NCBI GenBank assembly: GCA_018304425.1
Contig: JAGVWE010000003.1
Location: forward strand, 91,163 to 155,162
Direction of reading: 5' to 3'
Source of the DNA: Candidatus Iainarchaeum sp.
GTDB taxonomy: Archaea > Iainarchaeota > Iainarchaeia > Iainarchaeales > UBA10219
DNA length: 64,000 bases
A program made the translations under genes and the position numbers. Positions 58,796 to 64,000 of this stretch are shown here, one piece after another (position 1 is the stretch's first letter; each line of letters starts with the position of its first letter). The notes below the pieces were generated by a model that saw nothing but the letters and a program-made list of their open reading frames with translations, was not told the origin of the DNA and did not search any database.

Positions 58796-59740
58796 ATGCG
58801 ACGCATGCCGCCAGCCAAACGCCGGCCTTACCCCAACGCTTCCAACCTCGCCCCGGAAATCGCCGAACGTGGCAGGGCCTTTGACGACGCACCCGAACCC
58901 GGGCCACGTACGCGCAGGCAAGTCATCGCTGACGCCAAAGCCTACCTGCGCGCGGCAAGCACGGTGAAGAACAGGACGCCCGAACAGATACTGGATATCA
59001 AGCGGGCACGGCAGCGGCAAATGAGGAACCGGCGATGGCATCCAAGGTGGCGCTTGAAGAACCTCCTGAAACACGATGCAGAACTCCGCAAGGCCTACCA
59101 CCGGCTGGGCCCCGCAACGCATGATTCCCCAAAACGCATCCTGGGCAGGGCGCTTGCCGTCGCAGAAGCCGCAGAAATCGCAAGAGGGGGAACGGGGCGC
59201 ACGGCCGTGCGGAGGGTCTTGGCCAAGCTACGGGCACACTGGCCCCCCTATGTGACGGTAGCCGCCATGGCAGAGCTTAACCGAGCGGATCCGACTACCC
59301 GGCGGTTCACCCGCATCCGCAGCGAGAACCTGGCCAACCCCAGCCAATTTCCAAAAGAAAAAAAGAACCGCATCGTGACTGCTTGGGAAACCGCGGGCAA
59401 GGAAATCAAGGGTGCCTGGCGGCGGCTGCGAGCGGAAGATCGAAAGATATCGCTGGGCGACATCAGCTGGGTGCTGGTCGAACGCGGACTGAAAAGGCTG
59501 CCGCCCCGCAGGGACTCCCATCAGGCCTTTTTCACGGGACTCACCAGCGAGCGAACACGGCCACTTGGGCTCTCACCGTTCCAGACCCTCGTGCTGGCCG
59601 AACTCCGGACTCCACAGTCCATCGTGGAGATTGCCGTGAAACTCGGCGTGGACCCGGCACAGGTGTCCCGCGCCCGCCTACGAATCCTGAGAAAGGCCGG
59701 CGTGTGGCGCCCTGAAAGACACCGGTCACCGGGAAGATAG
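58796..59740 (+). CDS. Orphan basic protein with C-terminal HTH
   Basis: 314 residues, strongly basic (MRRMPPAKRRPYPNASN, RARQRQMRNRRWHPRWRLKNLL). The C-terminal 60 residues (LSPFQTLVLAELRTPQSIVEIAVKLGVDPAQVSRARLRILRKAGVW) read as a helix-turn-helix. Start ATG 58796 lies 21-31 nt past the TATA element AATAAATAGG. Not recognised as a family; probably DNA- or RNA-binding. Confidence 0.65.
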   Translation: MRRMPPAKRRPYPNASNLAPEIAERGRAFDDAPEPGPRTRRQVIADAKAYLRAASTVKNRTPEQILDIKRARQRQMRNRRWHPRWRLKNLLKHDAELRKAYHRLGPATHDSPKRILGRALAVAEAAEIARGGTGRTAVRRVLAKLRAHWPPYVTVAAMAELNRADPTTRRFTRIRSENLANPSQFPKEKKNRIVTAWETAGKEIKGAWRRLRAEDRKISLGDISWVLVERGLKRLPPRRDSHQAFFTGLTSERTRPLGLSPFQTLVLAELRTPQSIVEIAVKLGVDPAQVSRARLRILRKAGVWRPERHRSPGR

Positions 59741-59793
59741 CCTGCACCTTTAAATAGTTCCTCGGCCCAGATGGTATAGCTCCCAAGAATTGT

Positions 59794-60165
59794 TTGAATC
59801 CAGTGATTGCCTTGCAGGTTGGAGAGTTGCGGCCTTACGCGAAAAAAGTGGAAGTAATCGTCAAAGTACTCGACAAGAACGAGGCCAGGGAAGTCCACTC
59901 CAAGCTTGACAACCGAAACCACTCCGTCACCGAGGCGCTCGTCGGGGATTCCTCGGGAACCATCCTGCTCACTCTCTGGGATGACGCCATCGACAAGCTC
60001 GTCACCGGCAAATGCTACAAGCTCTCCAACGCCTTCACGTCTCTCTTCAAGAACACGCTGCGCTTGAACCTCGGCAGGTACGGCAAGCTCGAAGATCACC
60101 CCGAAGACGTGGCAGCCAACGCCCACCACAACCTGTCCGAGAAAGAGTTCGAGGGCCGAGGGTAA
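59794..60165 (+). CDS. OB-fold ssDNA-binding protein (RPA/SOSS-B-like)
   Basis: 123 residues: VGELRPYAKKVEVIVKVLDKNEAREV, VTEALVGDSSGTILLTLWDDAIDKLVTGKCYKLSNAFTSLFKNTLRLNLGRYGKLE. This is the single OB fold of SOSS-B/RPA-like proteins that bind single-stranded DNA. TTG 59794 begins the homology. A GTG 9 nt later is possible. TATA TTTAAATAG at 59750. Confidence 0.9.
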   Translation: MNPVIALQVGELRPYAKKVEVIVKVLDKNEAREVHSKLDNRNHSVTEALVGDSSGTILLTLWDDAIDKLVTGKCYKLSNAFTSLFKNTLRLNLGRYGKLEDHPEDVAANAHHNLSEKEFEGRG

Positions 60166-60184
60166 GGTTGCGGGCCGGCGGGCT

Positions 60185-61174
60185 TCAGGACGGGAGTTCC
60201 TGGCCGGGAAACTTGGCGGCGAAACGGCGACGCAGTTCGACCACGTCTGCCCGGCTGAAATGGGCCGGGTGGGTGCGCAAGAGCCTCGAGAGCGCGGTGA
60301 CGTCGGCCCCTCCAGGATTCCGGGCACTGGCCAAAAGGAGTGCGGCAGCCCGGACATAGTGCTTTTTTTCATAGGCCTTCGCAATGGCAGCGGCATAGCG
60401 GTTCTTCGGGGACTGGATTCTACCGGGACGCTTCCGAGAAAGCGAATAGGGCACTTCGGGGAGCGGCTCGTGGAAGCGCAGACGATAATTCCGCCGGACA
60501 ATCTCTCGCTCGGTCTCCCTCAGCGGGGTCTCCAAAGAGGCGTTCCCGAAGATCAGCCGGATCTTGATTCTCGCCCCTGGAGTGCCTTCGAGGATATACC
60601 ATTGCAACGCATCGAACACCCTTCCATCCCTCATCGCGGCTGCCCCCTCTTCCTCGTATCGCTCGGCCGGCCGAAGCATGCTGCTCAGCGACCTGGTGGT
60701 CTCAGGCTCGACGTAGCGAGGACTCACGTCCCCAGATGAAAGCCATGCGCGCACGCGCTCCGACATCCGGTGGATGGTGCCGAACTCGTCGCAATAGGGG
60801 CCGAGCGCCTCGACGAGTTCCCTCGCTTTTTCGTGGTCGGTCTTCGCCAGGTGCTCCGCGACCGCCAGGGCCTTCTGCTGCAGGTAACGTCTGAAGGTCT
60901 GCCTGACGCTGGCGTCGCGGATGGCGAGGAAGTTCTCGGCCAAGCGGAACCACTTGTACACGTCCGGGACCTCGACCCCGGTGTTCCGGAAGAAGGTCCG
61001 TGCCCTCCGCTCCGCGAGCTCGTGCCGGCCGTGCAGGAAATCTAAGTCCACGGCAGCGGAGACCGCATCGAGGGCCTTGGAGAGAGTCCTCTGCAGGGTT
61101 ACCCGTTTCGCCTCAGGCAGTTTCCCACGCCCGCGGGTGAGGCCATGCCGTGCCCTGGAGGGAATCGCCGCCAT
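60185..61174 (-). CDS. Orphan helical protein (329 aa)
   Basis: Rich in Arg, Ala and Glu (KLPEAKRVTLQRTLSKALDAVSAAVDLDFLHGRHELAERRARTFF), with a helical-repeat appearance reminiscent of TPR-like arrays (ALAVAEHLAKTDHEKARELVEALGPY; YAAAIAKAYEKKHYVRAAALLLASAR). No signal peptide or catalytic motif. Convergent with the OB-fold gene. Family not recognised. Confidence 0.6.
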   Translation of the reverse strand: MAAIPSRARHGLTRGRGKLPEAKRVTLQRTLSKALDAVSAAVDLDFLHGRHELAERRARTFFRNTGVEVPDVYKWFRLAENFLAIRDASVRQTFRRYLQQKALAVAEHLAKTDHEKARELVEALGPYCDEFGTIHRMSERVRAWLSSGDVSPRYVEPETTRSLSSMLRPAERYEEEGAAAMRDGRVFDALQWYILEGTPGARIKIRLIFGNASLETPLRETEREIVRRNYRLRFHEPLPEVPYSLSRKRPGRIQSPKNRYAAAIAKAYEKKHYVRAAALLLASARNPGGADVTALSRLLRTHPAHFSRADVVELRRRFAAKFPGQELPS

Positions 61175-61281
61175 GCAAAAACTAGCCTCCGCCCCCCTAT
61201 TTAATCGTTTCGAGTAGGGGGGTGGACGGGACCAAGGCCCGGAGCACTCCTTAAAACCCTTTCTCCCCCCAAACTGAGTCT

Positions 61282-61359
61282 ATGAACGGCAGAAGGGATC
61301 TAGAAATACTCCGGCAAATACCTCTCAGAAGGGGCCTTCGGCAAATTCTGCGGTACTAG
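61282..61359 (+). CDS. Possible 25-aa leaderless small protein
   Basis: ATG 61282 opens MNGRRDLEILRQIPLRRGLR and ends at TAG 61357. TTAAAACC at about 61250 is 26-32 nt upstream, the right place for a leaderless TATA box. The peptide is Arg/Leu-rich. Evidence is weak; the region may only carry signals for the tRNA. Confidence 0.2.
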   Translation: MNGRRDLEILRQIPLRRGLRQILRY

Positions 61360-61430
61360 CGCCGCGCCCAGCCGTTCGAATACCCCGTTTTTTAAACCTG
61401 TTTCCCTTGAAAACAATGGAACTAGGCCCG

Positions 61431-61504
61431 GGGCCCGTAGCTCAGCCTGGCAGAGCATTGGTCTTATACACCAAGCGCCGGCGGTTCAAATCCGCCCGGG
61501 CCCA
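61431..61504 (+). tRNA. tRNA-Ile (anticodon UAU)
   Basis: A complete cloverleaf of 74 nt: acceptor stem GGGCCCG/CGGGCCC (7 perfect pairs), D-arm GCTC/GAGC with loop AGCCTGGCA, anticodon stem TTGGT/ACCAA with loop CTTATAC (anticodon TAT), 5-nt variable region, T-arm GGCGG/CCGCC with loop TTCAAAT, discriminator A. CCA is not encoded and no intron is present. TTTTTTTAAACC near 61390 is the promoter. The gene sits 24 nt upstream of ileS. Confidence 0.93.
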
Positions 61505-61527
61505 TTCCAGCGCGAGGCGCTCAACCC

Positions 61528-64000
61528 ATGACCGACAAGAAAAACCTGGAGCCCTTCACCCTCCAAAAAGAAGAAGAAGTGAAGGCCTTCTGGAAGCAGG
61601 CGGGCGTTCCCGAAAAGGTGCGGAAGCAGCACGCGGGCAAGGGCAAGCCCTATTACTTCATGGACGGGCCGCCTTACGCGACCGGCCACATCCACATGGG
61701 AACGGCCTTGAACAAGGTGTTGAAGGACGTGGCTTTGCGCTCCAAGCGCATGGAGGGCTTCGATGTCTTCGACCGGCCCGGCTATGACACGCATGGCCTG
61801 CCCATCGAGCACCAAATCGAGAAGGAACTGGGCTTCAAGGTGAAAGCCGACATCGAACGGTTTGGGGTCAAGCCCTTCGTGGAGAAATGCAGGGAGTACG
61901 CGACGCGCTTCATCGGCACCATGAACGAGGAATTCGGGAACCTCGGCGTGTGGATGGACTGGAAGAACCCGTACCTGACGCTGAGCAACGAGTACGTGGA
62001 AGCCATCTGGTGGACGTTCAAGACCGCCTACGAAAAGGACTTGTTGTACTTGGACAGCTACTCGGTGCACGTATGCCCCCGGTGCGCGACCGCCGTGGCG
62101 TACAACGAGATAGAGTATTCCAAGGTCGGCGACGCCAGCGTCTACTACAAGCTGACCCTAAAAGACCAGCCCAACACCCACCTGGCGGTGTGGACGACCA
62201 CCCCTTGGACCATCCCCGCCAACCGCGGGGTCATGGTGCATCCAGACTACGAGTACGCTTTCGTGGAAACCAGGGAGCACGGCACCCTGGTGGTCGCGAA
62301 GGACCTGGTCTCCAAGCTCATGCCCAAGTTCGGCGTCAAAGAGCACCGCGTGACGCAGGTGAAGAAGGGAGCCGAATTGGTTGGTCTCCGGTATTCCGAC
62401 CCGCTTGGCAAGCACATGAAAATGTCGTACACGGAAAAGGATTTGCGCGTCATCCCAAGCCCCCGCTACGTGAACCTCACGGATGGAACTGGCTTGGTGC
62501 ACTGCGCGCCCGGCCACGGAAGGGAGGACTACGAGGAAGGCAAGCGCCACGGCCTGAGCATCGCGTGCCCCGTGGACCTCACGGGCACGCTGAAACCCGA
62601 AACCGGGAAGTACGCGGGCAAGCGCGCGAAAATCGTGGACGCGGAAATCGTGGAAGACTTGAAAGCCGATGGCTTCGTGTTGGGCGAGGAAAAGTACGTG
62701 CACGATTATCCCTTCTGCTGGCGGTGCAAGCAGGCCCTGCTCATGCTGGCCGTGCCCCAGTGGTTTTTCCGCGTGACCAAGCTGCGCGAAAAGATGCTGA
62801 AAGAAAACGAGGAAGTCAACTGGGTGCCGGGCTGGATGAAGGACCGCATGAAGAACTGGCTCGAGAACCTGGGCGACTGGCCGGTTTCCAGGGAACGCTA
62901 CTGGGGGACGCCGCTGCCCATCTGGCAATGCGGTGCCGCCGATGCCCCGGGCTGCGGGCACATCGAGGTGTTCGGTTCGGTGGCCGAGCTGGGCGGGAAA
63001 GCCAGGCTACCCAAGGAACTGAATCTACACAAGCCGGAGATTGACGGAATAACCTTCCCCTGCCTCAAGTGCCGCAAGGAGATGAAGCGCATCCCCCACG
63101 TCCTAGACGTCTGGTTCGACGCGGGAGTTTCCTCTTGGGGGGCACTTGACTACTCGAGGGACGACCAACTGTTCAAGCGCTATTGGCCGGCCGACCTCAA
63201 CATCGAGGGCACGGACCAGGTGCGGGGCTGGTGGAACTCCGAAATCATCACTTCCACGATTTGCTTTGACGCCAAGCCCTTCAAGAACATCGCCGTGCAC
63301 GGCATGGTGCTGGACATCACGGGCAGCAAGATGTCCAAGTCAAAGGGCAACGTGATTGGGCCCGCGGAAGTCATCGCCAAACACAACCGCGACTACTTGC
63401 GCTACTTTTTGGTCAGCGAGAGCCGGGGAGAGGACTTCAACTTCTCGTGGGATGCCTTCAAGGACATCGGGCGGTTCTTCAACATCCTGTGGAACACGTA
63501 TAACTTCGCGCAAATGTACGCGTTCGTGGACTTCAAGGAATCCGCGGCGAAGGCGAAGCTGAACGTCGAAGACCAGTGGATTCTCAGCAAAATGAATTCC
63601 CTGGTGAAGAAAGTGCGGGAAGCCTATGACTCCTACGAGTATTTCAAGGCCCCGGATGCCATCAACCGGTTCGTGTTGGAGGACCTGAGCCGCACCTATG
63701 TCAAGCTCATCCGCGACCGCGTTGGAACAAAGGACGGGCGGGGCGCCGAGGAAACGCTCAACTACTGCCTCGTGACCCTGGCCCGGCTGTTGGCGCCCAT
63801 TACCCCCCACGTGACCGAATACGTGTACCAGCACTTTAAGGGGCCAAGCCTTCCGGAAAGCATCCACTTGCTGTCCTTGCCGGAACCCGAGGAAAAGCGG
63901 ATGGACGCGGGCCTGGAAAAGGAAATGGAGTTGGCCATGGAAATCGCGCAAGCCACGCTGGCCTTGCGCGAGGAAAAGAAGCTGCGCCTGCGCTGGCCGC
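61528..64000 (+). CDS. ileS: Isoleucyl-tRNA synthetase, 3' end cut by window edge
   Basis: Charges tRNA-Ile. 824 residues visible. HIGH motif GHIHMGTALNKVLKD, editing-domain signatures WTTTPWTIPANRGVMVHP and GTGLVHCAPGHGREDY, zinc Cys (CPRCATAV; CLKCRKEM), IEGTDQVRGWWNSE, and KMSKS in GSKMSKSKGN. The archaeal/eukaryal-like length (about 1000 residues) is expected. It begins 24 nt after tRNA-Ile(UAU), so the two may share a transcript. Confidence 0.97.
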   Translation, partial: MTDKKNLEPFTLQKEEEVKAFWKQAGVPEKVRKQHAGKGKPYYFMDGPPYATGHIHMGTALNKVLKDVALRSKRMEGFDVFDRPGYDTHGLPIEHQIEKELGFKVKADIERFGVKPFVEKCREYATRFIGTMNEEFGNLGVWMDWKNPYLTLSNEYVEAIWWTFKTAYEKDLLYLDSYSVHVCPRCATAVAYNEIEYSKVGDASVYYKLTLKDQPNTHLAVWTTTPWTIPANRGVMVHPDYEYAFVETREHGTLVVAKDLVSKLMPKFGVKEHRVTQVKKGAELVGLRYSDPLGKHMKMSYTEKDLRVIPSPRYVNLTDGTGLVHCAPGHGREDYEEGKRHGLSIACPVDLTGTLKPETGKYAGKRAKIVDAEIVEDLKADGFVLGEEKYVHDYPFCWRCKQALLMLAVPQWFFRVTKLREKMLKENEEVNWVPGWMKDRMKNWLENLGDWPVSRERYWGTPLPIWQCGAADAPGCGHIEVFGSVAELGGKARLPKELNLHKPEIDGITFPCLKCRKEMKRIPHVLDVWFDAGVSSWGALDYSRDDQLFKRYWPADLNIEGTDQVRGWWNSEIITSTICFDAKPFKNIAVHGMVLDITGSKMSKSKGNVIGPAEVIAKHNRDYLRYFLVSESRGEDFNFSWDAFKDIGRFFNILWNTYNFAQMYAFVDFKESAAKAKLNVEDQWILSKMNSLVKKVREAYDSYEYFKAPDAINRFVLEDLSRTYVKLIRDRVGTKDGRGAEETLNYCLVTLARLLAPITPHVTEYVYQHFKGPSLPESIHLLSLPEPEEKRMDAGLEKEMELAMEIAQATLALREEKKLRLRWP

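Noticed and set aside
61368..61382. T-loop-like GTTCGAATAC upstream of the tRNA gene
   Set aside because: No flanking 5-bp T-stem or other tRNA arms can be drawn, so a second tRNA is not supported.
1..64000. CRISPR arrays, IS elements, rRNA genes, integrase genes
   Set aside because: I saw no regularly spaced identical repeats with unique spacers, no transposase or integrase motifs, and no rRNA-like stretches. The repeats found are protein-coding or short operator-like elements.

Overview
The window is archaeal. It carries a thermosome subunit, three histone-fold proteins, an XPD/Rad3 helicase, an archaeal-type tRNA splicing endonuclease, an archaeal/eukaryal-type TrpRS, a form III-like RuBisCO, an RPA/SOSS-like OB-fold protein, and many TATA boxes about 25-30 nt upstream of apparently leaderless starts. 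The DNA is GC-rich. The many orphan proteins, the very large secreted protein and a tRNA-Ile with anticodon UAU fit a DPANN-type archaeon, possibly Diapherotrites-like. That placement is inference; the window contains no rRNA.

Layout. 1-12.4 kb: the 3' part of an XPD helicase gene, then a 3559-residue secreted, membrane-anchored protein with about 15 Ig-like repeats and a long Cys-rich repeat array. 12.5-16.5 kb: small regulators, TrpRS, EndA, and the first copy of a divergent two-gene module. 16.6-24.5 kb: DsbA-like oxidoreductase, two tandem mini-histones, GDT1-type transporter, CPA2 antiporter, a degenerate PRTase, a RelB/RelE-like pair, a kinase-like protein, peroxiredoxin and superoxide dismutase. 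24.5-29.4 kb: carbamoyltransferase, flavin oxidoreductase, a second toxin-antitoxin-like pair, and an AT-richer island with an RHH protein, a membrane-anchored HNH protein and a NUDIX hydrolase. 29.4-37.5 kb: ferredoxins, a ComEC-like hydrolase, an EamA transporter, a cluster pairing two His-rich extracytoplasmic proteins with a CcdA-like transporter, and a BRO/DinD-like gene.

37.5-44.9 kb: a tight minus-strand operon RuBisCO-hemerythrin-DUF488-Sua5, a methyltransferase-like gene, a metallothionein-like protein divergent from a PadR regulator and flavin reductase, a SulP transporter, and a candidate C/D-box sRNA. 44.9-51.3 kb: DedA, two lipoproteins, a long histone-fold protein, an interrupted small gene, the second copy of the divergent module, a kinase and a secreted metallopeptidase. 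51.4-58.7 kb: the thermosome gene, a MacB-like ABC export operon whose middle gene is frameshifted, its likely membrane-bound regulator, and two secreted proteins. 58.8-64 kb: two orphan basic proteins flanking an OB-fold protein, then tRNA-Ile(UAU) directly upstream of ileS, which runs off the window.

The best candidate for an undescribed system is the divergent pair present twice (15.77-16.46 kb and 48.92-49.74 kb). A small protein ending in a YGLQVSLN motif is transcribed away from a winged-helix protein. Each intergenic region holds an inverted repeat with a 7-nt spacer.
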